From contig CAKSZX010000006.1 in NCBI GenBank assembly GCA_934526065.1, forward strand, positions 1 to 64,000: DNA of 64,000 nucleotides. Reading direction: 5' to 3'. The notes below the pieces were generated by a model. That model was not told where the DNA came from. It did not search any database and saw only the letters and a list, made by a program, of their open reading frames with translations. Of this stretch, positions 49,660-59,450 are shown piece after piece. Both the position numbers and the translations under genes were made by a program. Source of the DNA: an uncultured Oscillospiraceae bacterium. Its GTDB lineage: Bacteria > Bacillota > Clostridia > Oscillospirales > Ruminococcaceae. Within the stretch, counting starts at the first letter, position 1. Every line of letters begins with the position of its first letter.

Positions 49660-50439
49660 ATGAAAGAGGAATTTAAAACATTTTGGAAGTACCGCTTTCT
49701 TCTCTCAAACCTTATAGGCAGGGATATAAAGGTAAAATACCGCCGTTCTAAACTGGGCATTTTGTGGAGCGTTTTAAACCCGCTTCTGATGATGGTTGTA
49801 ATGGCTGCGGTTTTCTCACGATTTTTTAAATCGGATATACCTAACTACCCGGTTTATCTTCTCTGCGGTCAGCTTCTGTTTACATTTTTTAATGAATCCA
49901 CAACAAGTGCCATGGGCAGTGTTTTGTTTTCTTCTGCTTTGATTAAAAAGGTTTATGTGCCAAAGTATATTTTCCCGTTGGAAAAAAGCTGTTTTTCCTT
50001 TGTGAACTTGGTATTCTCTTTGGTGGCTCTTATTTTGATTATGGTTATAACAAAAGCGCCTATATACGGCAGTACGATTTTCTGCATTGTGCCTATTTTC
50101 TTTCTGTTTTTCTTCTGCTTGGGCGTGGGGCTGTTTTTGGCATCGGCGGCCATATATTTCCGTGATGTTATGCATTTTTGGCGGGTTATCTTACAGGCTC
50201 TTATGTACGCCACACCGATTTTCTACCCGGAGACAATTTGGAACGGCACAATTTTGCAATATATCGGCAGAATGAACCCCATGTACTGGTACATTACCAC
50301 ATTCAGGGGTTGTGTTGCCGACGGGGTTTATCCAAGCCTCGGTTCCGTGGCTATTTGCCGGGCATTTGCGATTGTGTCCCTTTTCATAGGCGGCACGGTG
50401 TTTAAAAAATCACAGGATAATTTTATTCTTTATATTTAA
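49660..50439 (+). CDS. ABC-2 type polysaccharide export permease (Wzm/TagG type)
   Basis: 259 residues from the ATG at 49660, three bases after the rfbC stop. Six membrane segments; RDIKVKYRRSKLGILWSVLNPLLMM is the conserved amphipathic start of O-antigen/teichoic acid export permeases. It forms the channel with the ATPase encoded next. Substrate would be a lipid-linked polymer completed in the cytoplasm. Confidence 0.9.
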   Translation: MKEEFKTFWKYRFLLSNLIGRDIKVKYRRSKLGILWSVLNPLLMMVVMAAVFSRFFKSDIPNYPVYLLCGQLLFTFFNESTTSAMGSVLFSSALIKKVYVPKYIFPLEKSCFSFVNLVFSLVALILIMVITKAPIYGSTIFCIVPIFFLFFFCLGVGLFLASAAIYFRDVMHFWRVILQALMYATPIFYPETIWNGTILQYIGRMNPMYWYITTFRGCVADGVYPSLGSVAICRAFAIVSLFIGGTVFKKSQDNFILYI

Positions 50440-50453
50440 GGAGGCGCAAGTTT

Positions 50454-51185
50454 ATGGAACCTATGGTGAGTGTAAAAAATGTGAGTATGCGCTTTAATAT
50501 GGCAACCGAAAGGGTTGACAATTTAAAAGAATATGTAATTAAATTTTTTAAGGGCAATTTGCAGTTTGAAGAATTTTGGGCTTTAAAAGATGTTTCAATC
50601 GACATTATGCCCGGGGATATTTACGGCCTTGTGGGCTTAAACGGCTCCGGCAAAAGCACTCTTTTAAAGACAATAGCCGGGGTGCTTAAACCTACAAAAG
50701 GCTCAATAGAGGTAAACGGTTCTATCGCACCCCTTATAGAGCTTGGAGCAGGTTTTGATATGGACTTGACCGCAAGGGAAAACATCTATTTAAACGGTGC
50801 GGTTTTGGGACATTCAAAACAGTTTATGGACGAACATTTTCAGGATATTGTGGATTTTTCCGAATTGCACAATTTCCTTGATGTGCCCCTTAAAAACTAT
50901 TCCTCCGGCATGGTGGCGAGAATAGCATTTGCCATTGCCACAACCACAAAGCCGGATATTTTGATAGCCGACGAGGTGCTTTCGGTAGGCGACTATGCAT
51001 TCCAGGAAAAGTGCGAGGCCAGAATGAAAGAACTTATGAGTGGCGGCACAACGGTTATTTTGGTAAGCCATTCTATCGAACAGGTCCGCAGACTGTGTAA
51101 TAAAGCCACATGGCTTTCTCACGGCGATGTAATAATGACAGGGGCAACGGAAGAAGTGTGTGACGCTTACACGGCGGAATATTGA
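50454..51185 (+). CDS. Polysaccharide ABC transporter ATP-binding protein (Wzt/TagH type)
   Basis: 243 residues. Walker A GLNGSGKSTLLK, signature YSSGMVARIAFA and Walker B DILIADEVLSVGD, the last being diagnostic of the Wzt/TagH group. An N-terminal extension with MRFNMATERVDNLKEYVIKF is also typical. No C-terminal carbohydrate-binding domain as in long Wzt, so export does not depend on a modified chain end. AAGGAGG precedes the start. Confidence 0.93.
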   Translation: MEPMVSVKNVSMRFNMATERVDNLKEYVIKFFKGNLQFEEFWALKDVSIDIMPGDIYGLVGLNGSGKSTLLKTIAGVLKPTKGSIEVNGSIAPLIELGAGFDMDLTARENIYLNGAVLGHSKQFMDEHFQDIVDFSELHNFLDVPLKNYSSGMVARIAFAIATTTKPDILIADEVLSVGDYAFQEKCEARMKELMSGGTTVILVSHSIEQVRRLCNKATWLSHGDVIMTGATEEVCDAYTAEY

Positions 51186-51188
51186 TTT

Positions 51189-53024
51189 ATGAGTAATAAT
51201 TTACAAGATACGCCCTTAAAATTTTTAAGGCGAAATATGAATTTTGCCCGCATAGGCTCCCTTGCAAAAAGAGGGGTAAATTCTTTAAAAGAACAGGGTT
51301 TTGAGGCCACCTGGCGAAAAGTGGATTTCAGAATTAAACTTATGACCAAGGGCGATGTGTGGAAGTTTCGCAGTGATCTGCCTTTAAAAAGAGAACTTGC
51401 CCGGCAGAAAAAGGCGGTTTTTCCATTTATGCCAAAAATCAGCATAGCGGTGCCCTTATACAATACGGACAAAAAGTTTTTGAAAGATATGATAGACTCT
51501 GTGGTTAATCAGAGCTACGGCAACTGGCAGCTTGTGCTGGCAGATGCCTCAGACAAAGACCTGCCCTATATAGAGCAGACGGTTAAAAGCTACAACGATG
51601 ACAGAATAGTCTATTTTAAGCTGGCTGAAAATAAGGGGATAAGCGAAAACACAAACAGGGCTTTTGAAAAATGCACCGGGGACTATATAGCCCTTTTAGA
51701 CCATGACGATGTTATTTTGCCAAACGCCCTGTACGAAAATGTCAAGGCGATAAATCAATACGGCGGGGATATGCTGTACAGCGACGAAATCACCCTTGAC
51801 GGCCAATTAAAGCACCTTATACAGTTCCACTTTAAAGTTGATTACGCCCCGGATTTTTTAAGAGGGGTAAACTATATAACTCATTTTTTGGTGTTTTCAA
51901 AAGAACTGTTTGAAAAAGCAGGTCGGAGGGAAACCCCGGAGTATGACGGCGCACAGGATTATGATTTGATTTTGCGTCTGTCGGAAAAGGCGGAGAAAAT
52001 CTATCATATTCCCAAAGTTTTGTACTATTGGCGAGGCCACAGCGGTTCCACCGCCAAGGATATGTCCGCCAAGAGCTACGCCTTTGAGGCGGGGAGAAAA
52101 GCCGTTGCCGCTCACCTTGAAAGGATTGGGCTTAAAGGCGAAGTTTCAATACAAAAGTACAACGGCAGTTACAGAACCCGGTACGAGATTTCCGGCAATC
52201 CCCTTGTTTCGATTATCATTCCAAACAAAGACCATATTGATGATTTAAGCCGCTGCGTAAATAGTGTTTTCTCAAAGGGCGGCTGGGATAACATCGAAGT
52301 TATAGTTGTGGAAAATAATTCCGAGGATAAACGGACATTCGATTATTACGATAAAATCACCGCCGAAAACCCAAAGGTTAAAATTGCTTATTATAAGGGG
52401 GATTTCAACTTTTCCGCAATATGCAATTTCGGCTTTGAAAGCGCAAGGGGAGAACATATTCTGCTTTTGAACAATGATGTTGAATTTATTTCAGATGGAT
52501 TTATAAAAGAGATGCTCTCATATTCACAGCGCAAAGATGTGGGTGCAGTGGGGGCAAAGCTCTACTATCCGGACGGCACAATTCAGCACGCCGGGGTAAT
52601 CATAGGCATAAACGGTTCGGCAGGCCACAGCCACAAGGGCTTGCAAGGGGACACCACCGGGGATATGTACCGCCTTGTAACAACACAAAATTATATGGCG
52701 GTTACCGGTGCTTGCCTTATGACAAAGGCGGAACTTTACGCAAAGCACCCCTTGGACGAGAAAAATTTTGCCGTTGCTTACAACGACATTGATTTCTGCC
52801 TTAAATTATATGAGGACGGCTATCTTAATGTGTTTACCCCTTACAGCGAGGCATACCATTACGAGAGCAAATCCAGGGGCTTGGACGAAACCGACAAACC
52901 GAACCCCAGATATGAGAGGGAAAAGAAAAATTTCCAAGACAGATGGGGCAAGTATTTTAATTATCACGACCCATACTACAACCCACACTTTACACTTTTG
53001 TACGAAAATTACGGGTATAAATAA
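51189..53024 (+). CDS. Glycosyltransferase with two GT2 domains (paralogue 1)
   Basis: 611 residues. The first GT-A domain (about 78-290) has ISIAVPLYNT, DASDKD, ENKGISENTNRAF and LLDHDDV, then GAQDYDL. A second GT2 domain (about 330-560) has VSIIIPNKDHIDDL, VVENNSED, NFSAICNFGFESARGE, LLNNDVEF, and YNDIDFCLKL. An N-terminal helical segment of about 75 residues precedes them. Such double GT2 proteins build the repeat units of ABC-exported rhamnose-containing glycans; the linkage is unknown. It starts 3 bases after the ATPase and overlaps its paralogue by one base. Confidence 0.88.
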   Translation: MSNNLQDTPLKFLRRNMNFARIGSLAKRGVNSLKEQGFEATWRKVDFRIKLMTKGDVWKFRSDLPLKRELARQKKAVFPFMPKISIAVPLYNTDKKFLKDMIDSVVNQSYGNWQLVLADASDKDLPYIEQTVKSYNDDRIVYFKLAENKGISENTNRAFEKCTGDYIALLDHDDVILPNALYENVKAINQYGGDMLYSDEITLDGQLKHLIQFHFKVDYAPDFLRGVNYITHFLVFSKELFEKAGRRETPEYDGAQDYDLILRLSEKAEKIYHIPKVLYYWRGHSGSTAKDMSAKSYAFEAGRKAVAAHLERIGLKGEVSIQKYNGSYRTRYEISGNPLVSIIIPNKDHIDDLSRCVNSVFSKGGWDNIEVIVVENNSEDKRTFDYYDKITAENPKVKIAYYKGDFNFSAICNFGFESARGEHILLLNNDVEFISDGFIKEMLSYSQRKDVGAVGAKLYYPDGTIQHAGVIIGINGSAGHSHKGLQGDTTGDMYRLVTTQNYMAVTGACLMTKAELYAKHPLDEKNFAVAYNDIDFCLKLYEDGYLNVFTPYSEAYHYESKSRGLDETDKPNPRYEREKKNFQDRWGKYFNYHDPYYNPHFTLLYENYGYK

Positions 53025-54823
53025 TGTTAAAGATTAAGCGTTTTAAAGAGCTTGTGGCTCTTTTCTTCCAATATGTAAAACAAGAGGGTTTTTCCGGCAC
53101 AGTAAAGCGTGCAACGGGGTTTTTCCGCCGCAGAATGAAGCGGAAGAAAGGCAGATTTTTGCCCCCTCAATCAGAGCTTGAAAAGCAAAAAACATATGTG
53201 CCGAATAGGGAAAACAAAACAATTTCCGTTATAACCGCCTTGTACAACACCGACAAAAAATTTTTGGCCCAGTATATCGACAGCTTTTTAAACCAAAGCT
53301 ACCGTTTCGGCCAGCTTGTTTTGGCAGACGCATCCGACAATCGGCACGGCTATGTGGGGGAATATGTAAAAGGCCTTAACAGCGACAAAATAAAATATGT
53401 CAAGCTGGAGAAAAACTCAGGTATTTCCGACAACACAAATCGGCGGGTAAATCTTGCCGACGGGGATTATATTTGTCTGGCAGACCATGACGATATTCTC
53501 TCCGCCGACGCTTTGTACCAAATGGCAAGGGCGGTTTTTGAAAAAAAGGCGGATTTTGTTTACAGCGACGAGGCACTGTTTGACACCGACTATAAAAACC
53601 CGATTGTGGGCCATTTTAAGCCGGATTACAGCTATTATTATCTCACAAACGTAAACTATATATGCCACTTGGTATGTATGAAGAAAAGCATTTTTACGGA
53701 GCTTGGAGGACTTAAAAAAGAATATGACGGCGCACAGGACCATGATTTATTCTTAAAGGTGTCCGAAATACCGAATGTTAAAATTTTGCACATACCAAAG
53801 GTGCTGTATTACTGGCGTGTGCATTCCGGCTCCACCAGCGGCGGCGTAGGCGCAAAGCCCTATGTTACCCAAAACGCAATAGCCGCCATTGACGCCCACC
53901 TTGAAAGAACAGGTGTAAAAGGCAAGGCGAGAGAGGGTATGTTCCCGAGCACCTATAAAATCGACTACGAGATTGAAAATCCGCCCCTTGTTTCAATCAT
54001 AATCCCAAATAAAGACCAAGTAAAAGTTCTAAAACAGTGTATTGATTCTATTTATGAAAAAACTCTGTACAAAAATTTTGAAATTTTGGTGGTTGAAAAC
54101 AACTCAACGGAAAATGAAACTTTTGAATACTACAATGAGATTGAAAATACCCATGACAATTTAAGGGTCTTGTATTACAAAGGCGGATTTAATTTTTCAA
54201 AGATAAATAATTTTGCGGTTTCACAGGCAAGGGGCGATATGTACCTGATGTTAAACAACGACATTGAGATTATCACCCCGGAGTGGCTGGGGGAGATGGT
54301 GTCCCTGGCAATTCAGAAAAACGTGGGTATTGTTGGGGCTATGCTCTACTACCCGGATAACCGTGTACAGCACGCCGGGGTTATAACCGGCTTGGGAGGC
54401 TATGCCGGCCACAGCCACAAGTACCACCCAAGAGGTAAAAGCGGGTATATGTTCCGCTTGTCCTGCGTGCAAAATCTGTCCTGTGTAACGGCGGCTTGCC
54501 TGCTTGTTACAAAACAGGCTTTTGAAGCCGTGGGAGGTATGGACGAGGAATTTGCCGTGGCATTTAACGACGTGGACTTCTGTCTCCGTGTGAGAAATTA
54601 CGGCTATCAGGTTCTCTTTACCCCTTATGCACAGTGCTACCATCACGAGTCTGTTTCCCGAGGTGCGGACACATCCGGGGAGAAAAAAGAAAGGTTTGAA
54701 AGAGAGAGACAGAGACTTAAAAACCGCTTTGGCGACAGTTTGTTACATGACCCGTTCTACAACCCAAATTTGACCTTGGATATGGAGGACTTTTCCGAAA
54801 GCAAGGTATTACCTAAGTATTAA
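53024..54823 (+). CDS. Glycosyltransferase with two GT2 domains (paralogue 2)
   Basis: 599 residues with the same layout as the preceding gene: ISVITALYNT, DASDNRHG, EKNSGISDNTNRR, LADHDDI, GAQDHDL in domain one, then VSIIIPNKDQVKVL, VVENNSTEN, NFSKINNFAVSQARGD, MLNNDIEI, FNDVDFCLRV in domain two. The pair is clearly a tandem duplication. Its start codon overlaps the previous stop (TAATG). No terminator before the next gene; the next gene starts 13 bases on and may be co-transcribed. Confidence 0.88.
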   Translation: MLKIKRFKELVALFFQYVKQEGFSGTVKRATGFFRRRMKRKKGRFLPPQSELEKQKTYVPNRENKTISVITALYNTDKKFLAQYIDSFLNQSYRFGQLVLADASDNRHGYVGEYVKGLNSDKIKYVKLEKNSGISDNTNRRVNLADGDYICLADHDDILSADALYQMARAVFEKKADFVYSDEALFDTDYKNPIVGHFKPDYSYYYLTNVNYICHLVCMKKSIFTELGGLKKEYDGAQDHDLFLKVSEIPNVKILHIPKVLYYWRVHSGSTSGGVGAKPYVTQNAIAAIDAHLERTGVKGKAREGMFPSTYKIDYEIENPPLVSIIIPNKDQVKVLKQCIDSIYEKTLYKNFEILVVENNSTENETFEYYNEIENTHDNLRVLYYKGGFNFSKINNFAVSQARGDMYLMLNNDIEIITPEWLGEMVSLAIQKNVGIVGAMLYYPDNRVQHAGVITGLGGYAGHSHKYHPRGKSGYMFRLSCVQNLSCVTAACLLVTKQAFEAVGGMDEEFAVAFNDVDFCLRVRNYGYQVLFTPYAQCYHHESVSRGADTSGEKKERFERERQRLKNRFGDSLLHDPFYNPNLTLDMEDFSESKVLPKY

Positions 54824-54836
54824 ACGAAAGGCTTAA

Positions 54837-56060
54837 ATGAAAGTAATTATCATAGGCGGCGGCGCCGCAGGACTTTTCTGCGCAGGCAAACTCACACAGG
54901 CCGGGGCAGATGTTACAATAATAGAACATTCAAAGGAAACCGGACTTAAAATTCTTGTTACCGGCAAGGGCAGATGCAATGTTACAAACGATTGTGACGA
55001 GGAAACATTTTTAAAAAATGTCCGCACAAATCCAAAATTTTTATACTCTGCCATATACGGATTTCCTCCGTCGGCAACAATGACATTCTTTGAAAGTTTG
55101 GGCGTTTGCCTTAAAACCGAAAGGGGCAGGCGAGTTTTCCCTGTGTCAGACAATGCGGGGGAGATTAAGCAGGCACTTGAAAAATATGCCGGCAAAGCTA
55201 AAATTATATATGATAACGCCACAGGTCTTGTTTTTGACGGCGATCGTGTGGCCGGAGTAAAACTGGGCGGCGGTAAGATTTTGTACGCCGACAAGGTGGT
55301 GGTTGCCACCGGCGGGCTTTCCTACAAGCAGACAGGCAGTACCGGAGACGGCTATAAATTTGCCAAAGAGGCAGGCCACAAGGTGGTTACTCCTACTGCA
55401 AGCCTTGTTCCTTTGGTGGAAAACGGCAGTGTGTGCCGCAGAATGATGGGTTTGTCTTTGAAAAATGTAAATCTTACAATCAAAAACGGTAAGAAGGAAC
55501 TTTTCAGCGAACAGGGGGAAATGCTGTTTACCCACTTTGGCATTTCGGGGCCATTGGTTCTTTCCGCATCCTGTCACATAAAGGACAGCGATGTACAAAA
55601 ATGCGTTGCTGTGATAGACTTAAAACCGGCTTTAAGCGAGGAAACTCTATACAAGCGCATTTGTACCGACTTTGAAAAATTGGCAGTTAAACAGGCTTCA
55701 AACTCCTTGGATTTGCTTTTGCCTAAGTCAATGATTGATGTGGTTTTGGACAGATGGGGAATTGACAGAGAAAAAAAGGTAAACCAAATTACCAAAGAGG
55801 AAAGGCATCGGCTTGTGAAATTGCTTAAAAATTTCACAATACCGTTAAATTCAAAATATAAAATAGATGTTGCGGTTATAACTTCCGGCGGCGTAAGCAC
55901 AAAAGAAATTAACCCGGCGACAATGGAATCCAAAATTAAAAAGGATTTGTATTTTATAGGCGAGGTTATTGATGTTGACCGGTATACCGGGGGATACAAT
56001 TTGCAAATCGCCTTTGCTACCGCCTATGCCTGTGGCAGTGGGATAGCTGAAAACATATAA
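54837..56060 (+). CDS. HI0933/YhiN-family flavoprotein
   Basis: 407 residues. FAD-binding start VIIGGGAAGLFCAGKL, TGKGRCNVTN typical of the HI0933 family, VVATGGLSYKQTGSTGDGY, THFGISGPLVLS and the C-terminal GEVIDVDRYTGGYNLQIAFATAYACG. Function is not established. In Clostridia it commonly lies with cmk, plsC and ispH as here, so the context is conserved rather than explanatory. Confidence 0.9.
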   Translation: MKVIIIGGGAAGLFCAGKLTQAGADVTIIEHSKETGLKILVTGKGRCNVTNDCDEETFLKNVRTNPKFLYSAIYGFPPSATMTFFESLGVCLKTERGRRVFPVSDNAGEIKQALEKYAGKAKIIYDNATGLVFDGDRVAGVKLGGGKILYADKVVVATGGLSYKQTGSTGDGYKFAKEAGHKVVTPTASLVPLVENGSVCRRMMGLSLKNVNLTIKNGKKELFSEQGEMLFTHFGISGPLVLSASCHIKDSDVQKCVAVIDLKPALSEETLYKRICTDFEKLAVKQASNSLDLLLPKSMIDVVLDRWGIDREKKVNQITKEERHRLVKLLKNFTIPLNSKYKIDVAVITSGGVSTKEINPATMESKIKKDLYFIGEVIDVDRYTGGYNLQIAFATAYACGSGIAENI

Positions 56061-56075
56061 GTTTGGAGAAATATT

Positions 56076-56750
56076 ATGATTTATTCCGTAGCGTTAGACG
56101 GCCCCGGCGGAGCCGGCAAAAGCACAATAGCAAAAGAAATAGCAAAGCAAAAAAACATAGTATATGTGGACACCGGCGCCATGTACCGTGCCATAGGCCT
56201 GTATATGCTTTGCAACGGTATCGACATAAATGACAGCCGGGCGGTTTGCGCCGCATTGCCGGCGGTAGATATAAAGCTGGAGTACACAGACGGGGCACAG
56301 CGCATTATTTTGTGCGGCAAAGATGTTTCCGCCGAGATAAGGAAAAATGAAGTTTCCATGGCGGCAAGTACCGTTTCCGCCTATCCAGTGGTAAGGCAAT
56401 TTTTGCTTGAAACACAGCGCAGCCTTGCCAAAACGCAAAGCGTGATTATGGACGGCAGAGATATAGGCACGGTGGTGCTGCCCAATGCAACCGTTAAAAT
56501 TTTCATTACCGCAGACAGTCGGGTGAGAGCCGAGAGAAGATACAAAGAGCTTTTGCAAAGAGGCGAGGAAATCACCTATGAAAAGGTTCTGCGGGATATT
56601 CAGCGGCGTGATTATCGGGACAGTCACCGTCGGGCGGCTCCGTTAAAACAGGCGGAGGACGCAGTTTTACTGGATACTTCGGATATGGATTTTGACACGG
56701 CGGTAAAGGCTGTAAAAGATATAATCGAAAACAAGGCGGGCCAAGATTGA
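56076..56750 (+). CDS. cmk: Cytidylate kinase
   Basis: 224 residues; phosphorylates CMP and dCMP. P-loop GPGGAGKSTIAK, YVDTGAMYRA, MDGRDIGTVVLPNA and RRDYRDSHR in the LID region are typical. TTTGGAGA precedes the start. Its stop overlaps the plsC start by one base. Confidence 0.96.
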   Translation: MIYSVALDGPGGAGKSTIAKEIAKQKNIVYVDTGAMYRAIGLYMLCNGIDINDSRAVCAALPAVDIKLEYTDGAQRIILCGKDVSAEIRKNEVSMAASTVSAYPVVRQFLLETQRSLAKTQSVIMDGRDIGTVVLPNATVKIFITADSRVRAERRYKELLQRGEEITYEKVLRDIQRRDYRDSHRRAAPLKQAEDAVLLDTSDMDFDTAVKAVKDIIENKAGQD

Positions 56751-57436
56751 TGTTTTACTGTATTGCATTTGTGGCGGTTTCGATAGTTTTCCGCATAGTG
56801 TTTAATTTTAAAGTTCAGGGCAGGGAGTATCTTACCGCCTATAAAACCAACGGCAGACCCTTTGTTGTCTGCGGCAATCATTTGAGCATGATTGACCCTG
56901 TTTTTGTGGTTATGGCCTACGGCGTAGGCAAAAAAATGTCCATTATGGGCAAGGCGGAGCTTTTCAGAGTACCTGTTTTAAAAACATTGTTAAAGTGGGT
57001 AGGCTGTTTCCCTGTTGAGAGAGGCACGGCGGACAACTCCGCCCTTGAAAGAGGTATTGAAGATGTTAAGTCCGGCAGAGGTATGATGATTTTCCCGGAG
57101 GGCACAAGAGGCGATCGGGACGAAATGCAAAAGGTTAAATCCGGCGCCTTTGTGGTGGCACGGGCTACCGGTGCGGATATAGTGCCGGTGCGACTTATTT
57201 TCCCCAATACAAATTGCAAGCCACGCCTTTTCGGCAAGGTGGTTGTAAAATTCGGCGAACCGATAAAGGCGGAGGATATGAATTTATCCTCAGAGGATAA
57301 GCGCTCTCTCCGTGTACGGCGCATCAAATACAAAGAGAGCATGGAAAATATTTTGCGGCGGTATTGCCGGGAAACCGGCTACATGCCGAAAATGAGAGAG
57401 ATTGAGAAAGAGAAAATCTCGCCTGGGGAAGAATAA
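56750..57436 (+). CDS. plsC: 1-acyl-sn-glycerol-3-phosphate acyltransferase
   Basis: 228 residues from the ATG at 56750, overlapping the cmk stop (TGATG). N-terminal membrane helix (about 1-18). The acyltransferase motif reads NHLSMIDP, where the usual NHxSxxD is kept but the His-x4-Asp spacing is H-L-S-M-I-D; FPEGTRGDRDEM is the conserved glycerol phosphate site. Makes phosphatidic acid for membrane lipids. Confidence 0.93.
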   Translation: MFYCIAFVAVSIVFRIVFNFKVQGREYLTAYKTNGRPFVVCGNHLSMIDPVFVVMAYGVGKKMSIMGKAELFRVPVLKTLLKWVGCFPVERGTADNSALERGIEDVKSGRGMMIFPEGTRGDRDEMQKVKSGAFVVARATGADIVPVRLIFPNTNCKPRLFGKVVVKFGEPIKAEDMNLSSEDKRSLRVRRIKYKESMENILRRYCRETGYMPKMREIEKEKISPGEE

Positions 57437-57453
57437 TTGTTTGAGGTGATTTT

Positions 57454-59394
57454 ATGAAAGTGACAAAGGCAAAAACCGCAGGATTTTGCTTCGGCGTAAG
57501 CCGTGCGGTTAATATGACGGAAGAACTTGCAAAAAGCGGAGCAAAAGTGGCCACAATGGGTCCTCTTATTCATAACACACAGGCAGTTAAGGCCCTGGAA
57601 GACTTGGGTGTTATAACCCTTGACGGCGTGGAAGCTCCGGCGGGTTACGAAGTTGTTTTACGCAGTCACGGAGTGGAAAAATCCGTTTGCGATTACTATC
57701 GGCGGCATGGGATTACCGTTCATGACGCAACCTGTCCCTATGTTAAAAAAATCCATCGCATAGCCGAAAAAACCGGTAAGGACGGCAGAGTTTTACTTGT
57801 GGCCGGGGACAAAGCACATCCGGAGGTACAGGGCATTGTAAGCTACACCGACGGCGAAGTGTTCACTTTTAATGAGCCGGCAGAATTAGAAGAATGGCTG
57901 AATATTGCCAATAATAGAACAAAAAAAGCAAATCTGGTTGCACAAACCACATATATGCTCAAAAAGTGGGACGAAATAACATTTCTTGTAAAAAAACTAT
58001 GTACAAACTGCGAAATTTTTGATACAATATGTAGAGCAACTGAGGAGAGGCAGACTGAAGCTGCTGAGCTGGCAAAGCAAAACGATTTGATGATCGTTAT
58101 TGGCGGCCGCCATTCTTCAAACACACAAAAATTGGTTCGGGTTTGCAGTGAATATTGCAAGACAATCAGTATTGAAACGGTTAAAGAGCTCTCACCGGAG
58201 TTGTTTATAAATATTAAAAATGTGGGCGTTACGGCAGGAGCAAGTACACCGGCGTTCATAATTCAGGAGGTACTTAATAACATGAGCGAAGAAATTCGTG
58301 AAGACGGCAAGAGCTTTGAAGAAATGCTCAACGAGTCTTATGCAAATCAACAAAGAGTTTTCAGAGGCGCAAAGGTGAAAGGTATTGTAACAGGTATTCA
58401 GGGCAATGAAGTTACTGTTGACATAGGCACAAAGCACACAGGTTTTATCAAACTTGACGAGCTTACAGACGATCCAAGCGCTAAGATCGAAGACATTGTT
58501 AAGAAAGGTGACGAGTTGAATCTTATCGTTATTAAGCCTAACGATCAGGACGGAACCGTTGAACTTTCAAAGAAGAGATACGATGCTATCGAAGGTGCAG
58601 ACGCAGTTGCAAAAGCAGCCGAAACAGGCGAAACAGTTGTTGCAACTATTGTTGAAGCCGTTAAGGGCGGCGTTGTTGCATTTGTAAACGGTGTTCGTGT
58701 ATTTATCCCTGCCACATTGGCAGCGGCAAGAAACGAATCACTTGAAGCACTTGTTAAAACAAAACAGGAAATCAAGATTATCGAAGCAAGCAAAGACGGC
58801 GCACGCAGAAAAGTTATCGGTTCAATCCGTGCCGTTAAAGACGAAAAGGCTAAGGAACTCAGAGATAAATTCTGGGAAACAGTTGAAGAAGGCAAGCACT
58901 ATGTAGGCAAAGTTAAGAGCATCACACGCTACGGCGCATTTGTTGATCTCGGCGGCGTTGACGGCCTTGTTCACCTTTCAGAACTCACATGGGAAAAGAT
59001 CAAACACCCTGCAGAGGTTGTTAAAGTAGGCGATGACATTGATGTTTATGTAAAGAGCATCGACAAAGAAAACGGCAAAATCAGCCTCGGTCACAAAGAT
59101 CCTAACGACGACCCGTGGAAGAAGTTTGAAGAAGAATACCCAATCGGTTCTATCATGACAGGTAAGGTTGTTTCAATCACAAAGTTCGGCGCATTTGTAA
59201 ACATTTTGCCGGGCATTGACGGTTTGGTACACATTTCCGAAATTTCAAACGAAAGAGTTGACGACCCGAACAAGGTATTGAAAGTAGGTCAGGAAGTTAA
59301 GGTTAAACTTAAAGATGTTGACCTTGAAGCTAAGAGAGTTTCACTTTCAATTAAACGGACATTGGAAGCTCCTAAGGAAGAAACAGAAGAATAA
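57454..59394 (+). CDS. ispH: IspH-ribosomal protein S1 fusion (HMBPP reductase + four S1 domains)
   Basis: 646 residues. The N-terminal IspH part (about 1-275) makes isopentenyl and dimethylallyl diphosphate from HMBPP; its Fe-S ligands are Cys12 (GFCFGV), Cys94 (ATCPYV) and Cys193 (TICRATEERQ). Residues 300-646 hold four S1 RNA-binding domains, the third and fourth the most canonical (YVGKVKSITRYGAFVDLG and MTGKVVSITKFGAFVNIL). The fusion is known in Clostridia. Met277 at the junction is preceded by AGGAGG 11 bases upstream (58265-58270), so a separate S1 protein may also be made. Confidence 0.95.
   Translation: MKVTKAKTAGFCFGVSRAVNMTEELAKSGAKVATMGPLIHNTQAVKALEDLGVITLDGVEAPAGYEVVLRSHGVEKSVCDYYRRHGITVHDATCPYVKKIHRIAEKTGKDGRVLLVAGDKAHPEVQGIVSYTDGEVFTFNEPAELEEWLNIANNRTKKANLVAQTTYMLKKWDEITFLVKKLCTNCEIFDTICRATEERQTEAAELAKQNDLMIVIGGRHSSNTQKLVRVCSEYCKTISIETVKELSPELFINIKNVGVTAGASTPAFIIQEVLNNMSEEIREDGKSFEEMLNESYANQQRVFRGAKVKGIVTGIQGNEVTVDIGTKHTGFIKLDELTDDPSAKIEDIVKKGDELNLIVIKPNDQDGTVELSKKRYDAIEGADAVAKAAETGETVVATIVEAVKGGVVAFVNGVRVFIPATLAAARNESLEALVKTKQEIKIIEASKDGARRKVIGSIRAVKDEKAKELRDKFWETVEEGKHYVGKVKSITRYGAFVDLGGVDGLVHLSELTWEKIKHPAEVVKVGDDIDVYVKSIDKENGKISLGHKDPNDDPWKKFEEEYPIGSIMTGKVVSITKFGAFVNILPGIDGLVHISEISNERVDDPNKVLKVGQEVKVKLKDVDLEAKRVSLSIKRTLEAPKEETEE
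58265..58284 (+). promoter_or_regulatory. Internal Shine-Dalgarno and start at the IspH/S1 junction
   Basis: AGGAGG at 58265-58270, 11 bases before an in-frame ATG at 58282 (Met277, MSEEIRED). It lies exactly between the last helix of IspH and the linker to the first S1 domain, where a free-standing S1 gene would begin. It would yield a 370-residue S1 protein. Confidence 0.55.
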
Positions 59395-59418
59395 TCTTCA
59401 AAAGCTATCATAAAAATT

Positions 59419-59450
59419 ACGCCCCGATTTTCGGGGCGTTTTTGTTTTGT
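59419..59450 (+). terminator. Terminator after ispH-S1
   Basis: ACGCCCCGA/TCGGGGCGT stem, 3-base loop, TTTTTG. The interval 59395-59695 holds this, the bidirectional terminator at 59622-59657 and otherwise unremarkable sequence without a gene. Confidence 0.9.
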
